NCBI GenBank assembly: GCA_004431415.1
Contig: QPMI01000279.1
Span: 1-64,000 of the forward strand
From: Cyanophora paradoxa
Taxonomy: Eukaryota > Glaucocystophyceae > Cyanophorales > Cyanophoraceae
Direction of reading: 5' to 3'
DNA length: 64,000 bases
Part shown: one piece after another, positions 51,352 through 63,674 of the stretch
Numbering within the stretch: the first letter of the stretch is position 1
How the letters are laid out: each line of letters starts with the position of its first letter
The notes under the pieces: model-generated
Told to the model about the DNA's origin: nothing
Database searches by the model: none
The model's input: only the letters and a program-made list of their open reading frames with translations
Made by a program: the position numbers and the translations under genes

Positions 51352-54300
51352 ATGTCGCTGGCCGCGGTGGTTGCTCTGAAGCTGCGGGCCGCGGCCGCTG
51401 CCCAGGCTGAGGAGCAGCGATCTTTAGAAGCACAGCTGATTCCCGCCGCCCTGCCGAACAGCACCGTTGGTTTCGAGGGCCCCGTGCCGACGGCGAAATC
51501 CGTCAGCGAAGCGAACGCTAGCGATGCAGGCAATGGTGCGAGTTCGTGCTTCGGGCCGGCCATCGTCGCGCCCGAAGCCGTGCCTGCAGAAGCCCCGGGA
51601 GGGCACGTCGAGGACGGAAGCACATGGACGAAATACTTGGTTGAGAACAGCATGCTCACTCTTTCGCATCGTTTCAAAGATTCGGAGACAGAAGAGCGTT
51701 ACCGCGAGTGGCACACCCAGGTTCGCGGCTCGCATGTGCAGTCGCGACTAGCCTGACCCGCCCGCCCCTGCGCTGCGCAGAGACATTTGTCTATTGTCCG
51801 GATAGCGACGATGTGGGGCATCCCGTTCCATTGCCTGCTGAACCTGGGTGCGTTGCCTTCTGCCGGCGGAACGGCCGTCGTTGCTCTAGCGTCCGCGGGC
51901 CAGCTTCGCGCTGCGCGACTTGCGCCATCCAGCTAACGCATGCTTACGTTCGCAGCGCTTATGTTCAAGTCTCCGGCGGAGGACCGAATCCTGATTCTCG
52001 TGTCGCAGTCCATCCCGCTGGCCATCACTCTGATACTGATCGTGATGCTCCTCTGGCTGAAGGACAAGCTTAAGTGGCATCGCTGGCAGCAGATAATCCT
52101 CGCACTCGTCCTGATGTCGTACGGCGCCGCCGGCCTCTTTCTTGCCGTCATAGTCGGCCCCGCGCGAGCCGGCGGCATGCGTATGTACTACGCCTCGACG
52201 TGCTGCATCGGTGCGGTCACCGTGCCGCGCGCCCTCGCCGCTCGCGCCGCCGCTCACGCGCGGCGGCGCAGGGGTCCTCTCGTCGAATGTGTTCCACCTG
52301 AGCGCGCGCCTCGTGCTCCTAGTTCTCGTCTCCCTGTGGGCGCCCCTCTGGATCTGGGGTGCGCGAAATCGTCGGGGGCGCTCTGCGCCGCGCGTGCTGA
52401 ACCGGGGACGCAGGCCCGCTCTACCCGTTCACGGTGACGCTGCACGAGTTCTTCAGCCAGGCGCTGCTGATGGTCTTCCTGGTCATCGTCGTCACCAGCG
52501 CGTGGGGCAGTGATCGCCGCCACCGCGCCGAGTACACCAACGTCCACACCATGCAGTCCAGGGTCCGCTCCGCCCCGCCCCGCCCCGCCCCGCCGCGCTG
52601 ACGCGGCGCAGTTGCGGACGGCGTCCCGGAAGAACCAAGAGCTGCACCGGCAGCTGGTCAGCCTGCAGCAGATGGAGCTCGCCGGGCGCCAGGCCGTCGA
52701 CGGCGTCGATTTCGACTCTCCGTGCGTCGGGGCCCCGCCGGGCGCGCGAACGGCGCCGCTGAGGCCGGCACAGGCTGGACAAGGCGATCGGGATGCTTGA
52801 TGACCTGCGGACGAATCTCGCGGCGCGCTTCGGGGCGCTCGCCGGTGCCCGCGCCGCCCGCGGCGACGGGGATAGCGGCGAGGAGGACGAGGACGCGACG
52901 CTGCTCGGGATGAGCGAGGTCGACGGTGCGCTGCGGCGCGCGGCGGGCGGCGCGTCTCCCCCGGGCCTCACTCGGCGGGCGGCAGCGGCGTACGTGTCGG
53001 TGATCGACCAGGTCATCACGATGCTGCTGGGGAGCAGCCAGATGCACGTGCCGGACCTCGCCCAGCAGGCACGCGTCGCCCCTCGCGCGCGCCCCGCCTG
53101 GGCGGCCGGCGAGCGGGCGCCGGCAGGTGCGGGACGGGACGCTGCAGCTGGACCGGGAGATGAGCCGCTGGCTCTTCTCGGAGATCGCCCCGGGGCAGCT
53201 CATCTCGGACCACGGTGAGGGCTTCGAGAACTACGAGGAGGAGCCGCAGGGGAGCGGCGGCGTCGAGGGCGACGAGAACCGCGGCCGCGCCCGCCCCGGC
53301 ATTCGCCGCCTCTCCGTCAGCGACGCCTTCGGCCGCACGCCCTCGCCCCAGAGCGGCTCGCACAGCCCCTCGGCCGGCGACCGGCACCTCCTCTCCGCGC
53401 CGGCGACGCCGCACGGCTCGGACGGCGGCTCCCGGGTAACCCTCTCCATGCCGGCCCTCAACGCCGCCGCGGCCGCCGCGGCGAGCCTGCAGCACACGAA
53501 CTCGGCCGGCGCCGCCATCGCTGGCGGGGCGCGCCCGCCGAACCTCGGGACGATCACGCGGCACCAGCGCGGCTCCTTCTCGCAGGGCAACCCGATGCCC
53601 GGAGCGCGCCAGATGCACCGGCCGCCGTCGCAGGGCCACCTCCCGACCGCGGCCGAGCTCGCAGCGCTGCACGCGGCGGCGGCGGCGGCGGCTGCGGCGC
53701 CGGCGCCGCGGGCGCTGCCGACGTACGACGAGGCGGCGCTGGCGAAGCACCTGGAGAAGCTGGGCGAGTGGGAGGCCTTCGACATCTTCGAGGTGGCGGA
53801 GCGCGCGAACGGCTGCATCCTCGCCGCCGTCCAGCTCTCCCTCTTCCGCCGCCACGGCCTCCTCCACGAGTTCCACCTCGACGAGAAGAAGGCCCGCCCG
53901 CCCGCCCGCCGCAGCGCCCCTCCCCGCTGCCTCTGACCGCACGGCAGCTCCTCTCTTGGTTCCTCACCATCGGCTCCGGCTACCGCGAGTCCAATCCTTA
54001 CCACAACCAGGCGCCCCGCGCCGCCCGCCCGCCCTCGCGCCGGCCGCTCACGCGCACCGCTAGATCCACGCCGCCGACGTCTCCCAGTCGTTCGAGGTCA
54101 TCCTCCAGCGCGGCCTCGCCAAGTGCGGCCCCGCCCGCCCCCTCCGCCTGCTCCGCCGCGGGCCGCTCTGAGGCGGCCGGGGCAGGCACCTGACGAAGCT
54201 GGACCTCCTCGCTGCCTTCATCGGCGTCGCCATCCACGGTCCGCCGGCCCGGTCGCCCCGCCGGCCCTCGCCCGCCCCGCTGACCCCTCCCTCGCAGACT

Positions 54301-56173
54301 ACGAGCACCCGGTGGGCCCCCAAGCGAGGGCCCCGGGGCCGCACGCCGCTGAGCTGACGGGCGCTTTGGCGCAGGGCCTGAACAACAACTTCCAGGTGAC
54401 GACGGGCTCGCCGCTCGCCATCCTCTACAACGACCGCTCGCCCCTCGAGTCCCACCACGTCGCCGTGCGGCCAAGCCCCGGCCTCTCGTCCGGCTCGCCC
54501 GGGCGCCCCGCTGAGCGCGGGGGGGCGCAGGCGGCGTGGCGCTCGATCCGGGAGCCGCAGCACGACTTCCTGCGCTCGCTGCCCAAGAGCCAGTACCGCG
54601 AGCTCCGCCGCCTCGTCATCGACATGGTGCCCCCCCCCCCCCCCCCCCCCCCGGGGCACGCCCCGCGCCGCCCCAGCCCCGCTCACCCCGCCGCCCCCGC
54701 CAGGTCCTCTCCACCGACATGGTACCCGGCCTCGGAGGGGCCCTCGCCCGCCGGCCGGCCGGCCCGCGCTGAGGCCGCCGGGGCGCGCAGACGCAGCACT
54801 TCGAGGTGCTGGGCCACTTCAAGCAGCGCGCCGCCGTCAAGTTCCGCTCCGACGCCGGCGCGCACCCCGTCTTACCCGTCCTGTCGCCCCCTCCCGCCCC
54901 GTCTGAGCCCCCCGTCTCTGCAGACGCCGCGAAGGAGGCGGCCAAGGAGGAGGCGTCCGGCAAGCGCGGCGGGCGCGACCTCAAGACGGCGGCCAAGGCG
55001 CGCCCGCCGCGCTCGCTGCACTCCAGCTCTGCACTGAATCTTGGGCGGGGGCGCAGTCGGTGCTGGCGAGCGTGCGGATGCGGCGGGTGAGCTCGCGGAA
55101 CCTGCGGCCTTCGTCGACGGTCGATGTCGCAAGCCAACGGGGCCTCGAGGCGCAGGCGCTGGGCGGCACCTTCAGCCTCAAGCAGGAGGCCGCCTCCATC
55201 GCGCGCTCGGCGAGCAGCGGGCACATCCCCGGCTCCGTCGCCGACCGCGCCGCCCAGGCCCTCGCCGAGATCAACCGCGCCTCGTGCGCCCCCGCAGCCC
55301 TGCCCCGCCCCGCCCCGCGCCGGCGCCGGCGCGACGGGGCGGGGCGGGGCGGCAGGTCGGCGGGCGAGGCGGGGCACGAGCCGGAGTGCCTGTTGCCGCC
55401 GGCCGAGGAGCTCGACGCCGACTCGCGCCGCCTCCTCGTCTCCACCGCCATGAAGGCCGGCCCCGCTCCCCGCCCCGCGCTCCCGCGCCGCCCTGCAGGC
55501 GGTCTGAGAGCGGCGGCTGCAGTGCGTGGACATCGGGCACGTCGCCAAGCCGATCGAGCTGCACAAGGAGTGGACCCGCCGCGTCCAGGACGAGTTCTTC
55601 GCCCAGGCGCGCCCCCCGGGCCCTCCCGCCCGCCCCGGCCCTGCCCCCTGAGCCACCCGCGCAGGGCGACCGCGAGCGGCAGCTCGGCCTCCCCATCTCC
55701 CCCTTCAGTGCGCCCCGCAGCGCACGCGTGCCCGCCCCCTCGGCGCCGGCCGCCTGAGCGCTGCGCAGTGGACAGGCAAACCACGCAGCTGGAGTCCTCC
55801 CAGATCGGCTTCTGTGCGCCGCCCGGGCCGGGCCGCCCCGCGCCGCGCGCCGTGCACTGCCTGATTGCGGCTGCGGCAGGCGACTTCATCGTCTTCCCGC
55901 TGTTCAACGCGTGGGCCTCCGTCTTTCCCTCCGCCGGCGAGCTACTGCTTCGCGGCGTCCAGGTGCCGGCCGCGCCGCTCCGCGGGGCCGGCGCCGGCTG
56001 AGCGGCCGGCAGCGCAACTACGCGTACTGGAAGGAGCGCAAGGCGGAGGCGGACGCCAAGGCGGCGGCGGCCGGGGGCACGGGGACGAGCCCCGACAAGG
56101 GCCCCGCCGGCGCCCTTGCGAGCCCCCGCGCGCGCTCGTCGAGCCTGGGGGCGGGCGGGAGCCCGCGGGGGCC

Positions 56174-56211
<38 letters not shown>

Positions 56212-56249
56212 CTAGCCCGCGGGCGGCGGCCACGACAAGCAGTGCCTAG
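51352..56249 (+). CDS. membrane-anchored class I 3',5'-cyclic-nucleotide phosphodiesterase
   Basis: Hydrolyses cAMP and/or cGMP. Start is ATG 51352 (MSLAAVVALKLRAAAAAQ). After about 125 residues, exons encode hydrophobic segments WGIPFHCLLNLA, SQSIPLAITLILIVMLLWL, IILALVLMSYGAAGLFLAVI, LVLLVLVSLWAPLWIW and ALLMVFLVIVVTSAW. A helical region follows (RKNQELHRQLVSLQQMELAG), then a long Ser/Pro/Ala-rich linker. The catalytic domain begins near 53,720: LEKLGEWEAFDIFEVAERAN, LLSWFLTIGSGYRESNPYHN, then after a GC-donor intron (54011-54063) QIHAADVSQSFEVILQ. This forms the HNxxHAADV signature. Then come LTKLDLLAAFIGVAIHDYEH and PGLNNNFQV (HDxxHPG), LAILYNDRSPLESHH, RELRRLVIDMVLSTDM and LQCVDIGHVAKPIELHKEWT then RRVQDEFFAQ. 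All metal ligands are visible. It ends in an Ala/Thr-rich tail at 56249. Around 20 exons; one intron contains a C-only run at about 54630-54652. Confidence 0.88.
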
Positions 56250-59200
56250 AGACACTTAGTAGGCGCGTAGGACGCACTAGGGCAGGACAGCGCGCTGCGG
56301 CGCCCCGCAGCGGTAGGAGGTAACTCTTCGCATGTTTCATCAAACGCAGGCTTTCTTTCATCCGCAGCGACGTGCGAGGGGGCGGGGGCGAGAGGGGTCC
56401 AAGTCGAAGGGGCAGGTGCAAGGTGATCGGATGGGGATAGAGCAGGAAGTCGGATGGAGCGAGGAGGTTCGACGAAGAGATCGGGTGCGGGCGCGCGCGT
56501 CGTCGCGAGGGGAAGGGGGGCCAGTCGGGTGGCCGGTGACTCGTCAGCGGGACTCGCGGAGGCGGAGGAAAGGGTCGGAGCGGACGAGGGCAAGCCAGTC
56601 GGAGGAGCCCCTCGCCGCCGCTGCCGCCGCCGCCGGCGAGCTGCGCGCGCATGTGAGCCGCTGCCGGCCTTGGATGGTGGGAGGGGGCGGGCGCACGGGG
56701 GGGCGGGGGCCTCGGGGGGGCCGTGGCCCTGGCCGTGGCCCGGGGCGGCGGGGTCGGGCTTGGGGGCGCCGAGGGCCTCGAGGAGGTCCCACGTGGCGGC
56801 GTCGCGCGGGTGCGGGGCGGCGGCGAGGGCCTTCGCCCCCACGAGGCGCGTCTCGATGAAGGCCCAGTACTCGGCCGCCAGCGAGACGGGCAGGTCCATC
56901 CCCCGGTTGCTCGCCGAGACGGTGAGCGTGAGGGACGAGGGGTCCGCCTCGGAGACCTCCCCGTTGGGCGTGTCGAACCCGAGGCGCCGCAGGATGCGCT
57001 CCGACTCAGTCCGGTTGCGCAGCCGCCGCCGCGCGTCGTCCCCGGGGCCCCCGAAGAATGACCCCTCGATCTCGAAGGCGAAGCAGACCTGGTCCGGGGC
57101 CGGCGGGCCCGGCGCCTCCCCGCCCTCCTCCCGCTTGACGGCGGCGGGGGCGTGCGCCGGGCCGGCGGGGCCGGCGGGGCCGCGGGAGTACTTGTAGAGG
57201 AAGCGCGCCATCTCCTCCACGAGGCGCCGCGCGATGCGGTTCAGGCCCCGCGCGTCCACCGCCGCCTTCACCAGCTGCCGCCCCCGCGCCCCCTCAGCCC
57301 GGCCCGCGGCGGCGCGCCGGGGCCGGCCGGCAAGGGCGCGGGCGGCGCTCACCCGCTCGAGCTGGGCGCGGCGCAAGGGGAGCTCGCGGGCCTCGTACTG
57401 GCCGGCGCGCAGCTCGCGGACGGTCTCGAAGGGGGTCGGCTCGAGGGTGACGCGCCCGGCGGGGTCGACGGAGCGGGCGAGGCCGAGGCCGGCGGCGAAG
57501 GGCCGCGCCACCTCCGCCTCGAGCTGCACCGCGCAGCCGCGGTACAGCCGCTCCAGCACGCGGCACACCGTCTCGCTCCACACCCGCTCCACCAGCCTGC
57601 GCCCCCGCCGTCGGCGGCGGGGCGGGGCGCGAGGCGGCGCAGGTGGCCCTCCGCACCTGCGCCGGGCCTCCTTCTCCTCGGGCCCGCCCGGTGGCGGGGC
57701 GGGGAGGAAGAGGGGCGGGGAGCCGCCCTCCGGGGCGAGATCAAAGACGGCAGCCGGGGAGGGCGGGAATGGAGCCCCACAGGAGAGGATCAGGCGGGCG
57801 CGCAGCGGCGGCTTCGACGGGTCCCCCTCGTCCCGCAGCTCGCACAGCTCGCCTGCGCGCGCCTCGCAAGGAGCGCGAGCGCAGGGAAGAGCCGCGCACC
57901 CTCGCGCATGCCGCGGACGATGACTTCAGCCCCCGCCCCGAGCTCGGGCATCGCTGCCGGGGGTGAGAGGGGCGGCAGGGACGGCGCGGGGGGGGCCAGG
58001 CGGGCGCACGAGGCTCGAAGCCCGGGGAGAGAAGGCGGCGGCGGGGGTGGGACCCCGGCACCAGCACCTCCACTGCGGAGGGCTCAGCGGCCGGCGGCGC
58101 GGCGCACACGGGGGTCGGCGCACCGCAAAGGGCGTTGGAGGGCTTCGGCGGGTCCCCGCGCCCGTTCACGAGGATGCGCTTGGAGATGGGGATGGCCTGC
58201 AGGGGGCGGTGGTCCTGCCCCTGAGCCGCCTCTGCGCGGCGGCAGGGTGAGGCCGGGGGCGAGGGGAAGGAGGGGGGCGCACCCTCGGGCTCCAGGAGGG
58301 CCTCGAAGGGTGCGGGGCCGCACTCGGAGACGGCGCGGACGTTGGCGGGGGCGAGGAGCGCGGCGGGGACGCCCGGCAGCTGCGCGTTGTGGAAGATGCG
58401 GCGGTGCGCGATGACGACGCGGCGCAGGGGCGGGCGCGAGCCCGGCCACGCCGGCACCGCCTCGGCCGGCGGCTCCGCCTCCGCCGCCACGACCGAGCCG
58501 ACGAGGGCGACGCGGACGCGGGCGGGGCGCGTGGCCGGCGGGCTCGCCGGGGGCGGCGGGGCGGGCTGGCCGGGGCCGGGGGGCGGGGCGGGGTCGGGGA
58601 GGGCCTGGACGCCCCAGACGAGGAGGAGGAGGTCGCGGGGGGCCAGGGCGGCGAGCTCGCCGGGGACCTCCGCCTCGACGGCGCCCGTGAGGTACGAGAG
58701 CGCCAGCCGCGCCTTGTGCTCGTGCGTGTACGGCATCCGCACCGCAAAGTACCGCTGCGCCTCCCGCTCCGCCCCGGGCCCCCCCGCCCGCCCCTTCCGC
58801 CGCTTCCCCGCCCCCTGCGCCGCCTTCCCCGCAGTCAGAGCTCCAGCGCGGGACGCCGGCCCCCGGCCGCGGGGCGCCGGGCGGCGGGGGGATCGGAAGG
58901 GAATGGGAGAGGGTGGGGGGAAGGAGAGGGAGAGGGGGGGGCGGGCCTTGGCACAGGGGCCGCAGAGGAAGTCGGCAGAGGGCCGCGAGAGCGGCGGGAC
59001 GAGGCAGTAGCAGTGCCAGGCGGCGCCGCAGGCCCCGCAGCATACGAACGACTCCGTTTCGTTGATCCCCTCGCACGCCTGGCACGCCTGCGCCCGCGCC
59101 GCTCGCCGGCAGGCGCCCCCGGCTGCGGCGGGCCATGCGTACCAACGCGTCCGATGCGGAGCTGCCCTGCGACTTCGCGCTTCCGCTCGGGCGCTGCGGG

Positions 59201-59628
59201 CGGCATCAACGGCGGCTTCGCGGCGCCGTGTGAGCGCGGCGGCGCGCCTTCGGCTTCGGGGCCCTCCCTCGCTTCCGCTTCGTAAGGGGCCGGTCGTCGT
59301 CGTCATCGGGCGGGGGAGCGGCCGGCGCAGGCGCGGCCTGCCACTCCTCCTCGGGCGCGTTGCACGCGACTGCAGCGAGCGCCTCGTCCCACCTGCGCGG
59401 CCTAAGCAAGCGCAGCAGCGGCGGAACCGGAGCGCGACCGCGCTCACCAGGTGTCCGAGCATTTCCAAGTGTCTGGTAGCGAGCTTGGCTCCACGTCCGA
59501 CGGCAGCCTCCGCCATCTGGCCGGGAGAAGCTGAGCGGCGCATCGATCGGGGAGCGCGGGAGCATGGCGCACTTCCCGCAGCCATCGCACTGCACCCAGT
59601 TCAGTTCCGCGCCGGCGGCGCCCTCCAT
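56246..59628 (-). CDS. chromatin-associated CW-type zinc finger + PHD finger protein
   Basis: Start is ATG 59628: MEGAAGAELNWVQCDGCGKC continuing AMLPRSPIDAPL, then after an intron RRWDEALAAVACNAPEEEWQ. WxQCDxCxKxxxLP...C..PEEEW is the CW domain, which reads H3K4 methylation. A basic stretch follows (RPLTKRKRGRAPKPKARR). A PHD finger is encoded around 59100-58950: CQACEGINETESFVCCGACG then AAWHCYCLVPPLSRPSADFL ending CGPCA; all C4HC3 ligands are visible. Downstream blocks are not recognised: RMPYTHEHKARLALSYLTGA, LAPRDLLLLVWGVQALPD, PLRRVVIAHRRIFHNAQLPG, VWSETVCRVLERLYRGCAVQ, RRLVEEMARFLYKYSRG, QVCFAFEIEGSFFGG and MDLPVSLAAEYWAFIETRLV. The long final frame stays open to a stop at 56246-56248, overlapping the stop of the convergent phosphodiesterase gene; the true C-terminus might be earlier. 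Probably nuclear. Confidence 0.75.
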
Positions 59629-60442
59629 ATTCCAGCAGCGCTAGGTCTCGACAATCGATACCCCTTCCGCGGCCCCGTCGATTTCCTTGACTCGCGGGTT
59701 CGAATCTTGGCTTGCTCCCTCTCCCTCAATCGAGCTCTCTCGATCCATAGATCGACATCTTGCTCGAATCGGCCCGCAGTGCCCCGCACCCCAGAGGCGC
59801 ACAGCGGAGCGTGCACAGCTGCGCCCGAGGTCGGTTATCGTTGCACCATCGAGCGCTGCGCCCGAGGTCGGAACTCTTACTGAGCTACTAGTGATCGTAA
59901 TCGTAATCGCAGATCGTAATCGCGCGCCCCAGCTCGAGCTCGAGCTCATGTGAACTCTTATAAAAATTACTGAGCTACTAGTGATCGTAATCGTAATCGC
60001 AGCTCTCTAATCACAACCCCTGTGCAGGCTATGCGCAGGCCCTGAGGGGTTGGAGTGACACGTTCAAGTTCCACAACTATCGGTTGGACCCAGCAGCACC
60101 CAATCTCGTCGCGTAGATGACAGCAGTGCACGCTCGTAAGATCGCTAGAATACGCGCTCGCGCATAGTTGTCGCCACGTGTGTCATGTACGATCAGCAGC
60201 ATGCTTGGGTCGCCTGCAAAATCCTGCGCTATCAGCGTGCGTTTCGTATTCCGAAAACCTGAACCCCCGGTTTCTTGACGAGCGCACGCAGCCGACAAGG
60301 AAGGCACCCACCCTCAGTGGAGGGAGGTGCAAGGGGAGCCAGAGCCTGGCGAGCGTGCGTGCTGCACCTTCGAGCTGCAGCTGTTCAGGAGACACAGGTC
60401 CGCTACGCGATCGTCCGGCGAAGGCGCGTGAGCGCGGGCTAA
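59629..60442. other. intergenic region with short direct repeats
   Basis: About 800 bp of lower GC. A 36-bp direct repeat (TTACTGAGCTACTAGTGATC then GTAATCGTAATCGCAG) occurs at 59877-59912 and 59967-60002, 90 bp apart. GCTGCGCCCGAGGTCGG occurs at 59818-59834 and 59855-59871. GGTTCGAAT at 59697 resembles a tRNA T-loop, but no cloverleaf forms around it. No coding sequence is supported. Confidence 0.55.
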
Positions 60443-63400
60443 AGTCCAGGCGCTGCTCCGCAGGCTGGTCCTCGAGCCGCGGGTTCTTCCGCCCCAGTTT
60501 GCGGGCGGCGTCATCTGCGTGTCCATGGTGCAGTCGCTGACCGGCGCGCCGATCCTTGGGGAGAGCCGCCTCCTCATCGACTACGCGAGCCGCCCCAAGG
60601 ACGCTGTGCGCTGGCGGCGGGGACGCGGGTGGCCGCCGGCGGGGCGCCGACACCTGGGCGGGGCGGGCGCAGAAGGACGACGACGCGGGTCTGCGGGCGG
60701 CGGCGAAGCCGTCGATAGAGCTGCGGGTGGGCCCGGGCGGCGAGACTAGCGACTTTGGAGTCGCCATCTCGAGCCACCACTCGTCGCGGCGCGCAGAGCC
60801 TCGCCCTCTCGCTCACCCGCGCGCCCCTCTGAACCGCCTCTGCAGACGCCGTATGATGAAGTTCTGGCTGCGCGTCCACTGGCGCACCCCGGGGGACGCA
60901 GGGCTACCGCCTGCGCCCCCCGCCCCCGACGTCTTCGCGCCGTTCAAGCTCTATGTCGTGGCCAAGGTCAAGGCACGGCGCGCCTTCGTTCAGGAGCCGA
61001 TCGGCGGGGAGGCCTCCGAGGCCGCCCCCGGCCCCGCCCCGGGGCCCTCCTCCGCCCCCGCCTTGGCCACCGGGCAGGGCGCTCCCTCCGCGGGCCCCTT
61101 CCTTCTCTCCCCTGAGCACGTCGCCTTGATCCAGCAGTCCGCCGCCCAGTACACGCACCCCGTCGGCTTCTTCCACCCAGGGCCGCAAGCGCCGGTCGCC
61201 CAGCCGCCGCCGGCGCGGCAGGGCGGGCAGGGCCGGGCGGCGCCGCCGGCGAGCAAGCGGGCGCAGGAGGAAGGGGCCGAGGAGGGCCGCGGTGCGCCCT
61301 CCCGCAGGCGCCCCGAGGCCGCCGCGCCCGAGCCGCTGCCGCCGGGGCCGGGGCCGGCGCCGGCGCCGCCGGCGGAGGCGCCGCGGCCGGAGGGCCTGGA
61401 GGAGCGCTTCTCGCGCCTCGCGCTCGCGGCGACGGCGCTGGTGGCGGCCCCCGCGCCGCCGGCGACGGCGACAAGCGAGCAGGTCTCCTCGCTCAAAGGT
61501 GCCCCCCGACGGGCTCCCCGCTCCCCCCCCTCGCCCCCCGCCGAGGGCGTGTGCGGGGGCAGAGTACTCGGCGTCGCTGGACGCGTACTCGGGGAAGCTT
61601 GAGGCGATCGTCGCGCGCCTCGGCAGCTTCGGCCATGCCCGCGCCGAGGCGCCCGCCCCGCCCGCTCCGCCCCCCGCCCTCCCGCCCGACGTCCTCGGCA
61701 GGTCAAGGGCGAGCCGGAGGGGGACGATGCCTCCGCGGGGTGCGTCATCGCCAGACCCGCCGCACCGCGCCGCGCATGTCGCGTTGGAGCTGAGGCGCGC
61801 CCCCGCAGGGCGCCCGACGTCTACATGGACCTCATTGAGATTCACAGGCGGTGCGCGGCGCTCGGCTGGGCGGGGCCGGAGGGTGGCGGGGCGAGCGGGC
61901 GCGAGCGGGGCGGGGTGCAGGGTTCCGCTGGCGCACGACCTGATCGTCTCGCCGGCGGTGCCGCTGCTCGGGGAGGCGCCCCGCTTCCCCTGCCTCCTCG
62001 CCCCCGCCCAGGTCGTCTCCCTCGAGGAGCTCCTCCGCAGGGTTCGCCCGCCCCGCCCCGCCCCTCCCCCCGCCAACCGGCGGCGCAGCTTCACGCCGAG
62101 GCGGCGGCGGCGGGGACCCCCGAGGCGGCCGACCGGCTGCGCGACGCGATGTGCGCCCTCCGGCGGGCCGTGTTATGGGGGAGCGGGGCGCGTTGAGGCG
62201 GGCGGCAGGGCGGACGTGCGGGTGCTGGCGACGGGGATCGTGCAGGACGAGATGGGCGGCATCGAGTTCAAGGACATGCTGCAGGCGCCCAGCCCGCCCT
62301 CGGGGGCCCCCCATTCCCAGGCCTCACCCCACGGCAGACGGTGCGGGCCTCCCGGCGCTCCGACGCCGGCCCGCGGGCCGTCGTGACGACCCTCCTCCGG
62401 GCCGTCCTCGCGCGGTGCGGGCTCCGCCACGCGCACCTGCCCGCCCACTCTTACGCCGGCGCGCGCAGGCCGCCGAGCGCCATGGAGCCGTGCGCGGCCG
62501 CCGGGGGGGCGGGGCGGCGGGGGGCGGGGTGAGTGGCGGGGCGCAGGGGGGAGCTGGAGGCGTGCGCGCGGCAGGCGACGGCCTTCCTCGAGTGCGGCGC
62601 CTCCATCTCCCGCAGCGCCGTGCGCCCCGGCCCGGCCCGCCCCGGCGCGGCGCGCCCCGCGGGGGCCGAGCGGGGCGCAGATGGACCTCTGGCTGCTCGA
62701 CGCCGACTCGATCGACGCGCTGGCCTCGCTGCTGCTGGAGGCGACGGCGCTGCTCGGGGAGCCCGAGGCGGCGGCCCGCGCCGCGGCGGCGACGGGCTTC
62801 GCGATGGCCCTCGTGCGCCACACCTTCGACGACGCCCTCCTCCACCGCCTCCTCGAGGCCTGGGAGGCCCTCCGCCGGACCGGCCGCGTCCCCTCCCGCG
62901 CCGAGGTCGAGCTCCTGCGCGCCACCATGCAGACCCTCATGCGCCTGTCCGCCCCTCCCCCTCCCCCCTCCTCCCCGGGGCCGAGCGGAGCGGGGCAGGT
63001 CGGCGGCGAACGGGGACCGGTACGAGGTAGTCACGCGGCACGTCTCCCTCGCCCTCTACTGTGCCCCCGCGCCCCGCCCCGCCCCGCCCCGCCGCCGCGG
63101 CGCGCCGGGGCCGAGAGGCGGGGCGGCAGGGTACGCGGGCGGGGAGATGCGGGACAGGCTGAGCGAGGTGGTGATGCGGCACCAGCTGGCGCACCTGGCC
63201 CGGGCGCAAGGCCAGCGGGGGGCGGACAAGCAGTACGAGGAGCTCGAAGCGCTCGTCTTCTGCGAGCCCCCGCCCCGCGCCATCCACTGCGCCGCCTCCT
63301 TCGCCATCCTCCACTACGACCAGATCGTCCACTGCGTCAAGAACCGTCCGCCCCGCCCCGCCCCGCCCCGCCTCCCCCGCCCGGCAACGAGCGCCGGGGC

Positions 63401-63643
63401 GGCAGTGAACATCGTGCGGGCGGTGGGACTGCTGCGGGCGCACCTCGCCTTCGAGCGGCGCTTCCGCATGTACCACCACGCCGCCGACGACTGGGTGAAC
63501 GTCATGAGGCGAGCGGCCCGCCGCCCCTCTGCCTCGGGAGGGGCCGCCGAGCCGGGGGCGGGGGCCAGGTACTGGTGGCGGAGCTGGAAGCCGACGACCC
63601 TCGTGCGCGTCATCCGCGTCCTCGCCGCCCTCTACCGGGTCCG

Positions 63644-63674
<31 letters not shown>

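Noticed and set aside
59690-59710. GGTTCGAAT resembling a tRNA T-loop.
   Set aside because: Flanking bases do not form a stable T-stem, and no D-arm, anticodon arm or acceptor stem could be drawn on either strand.
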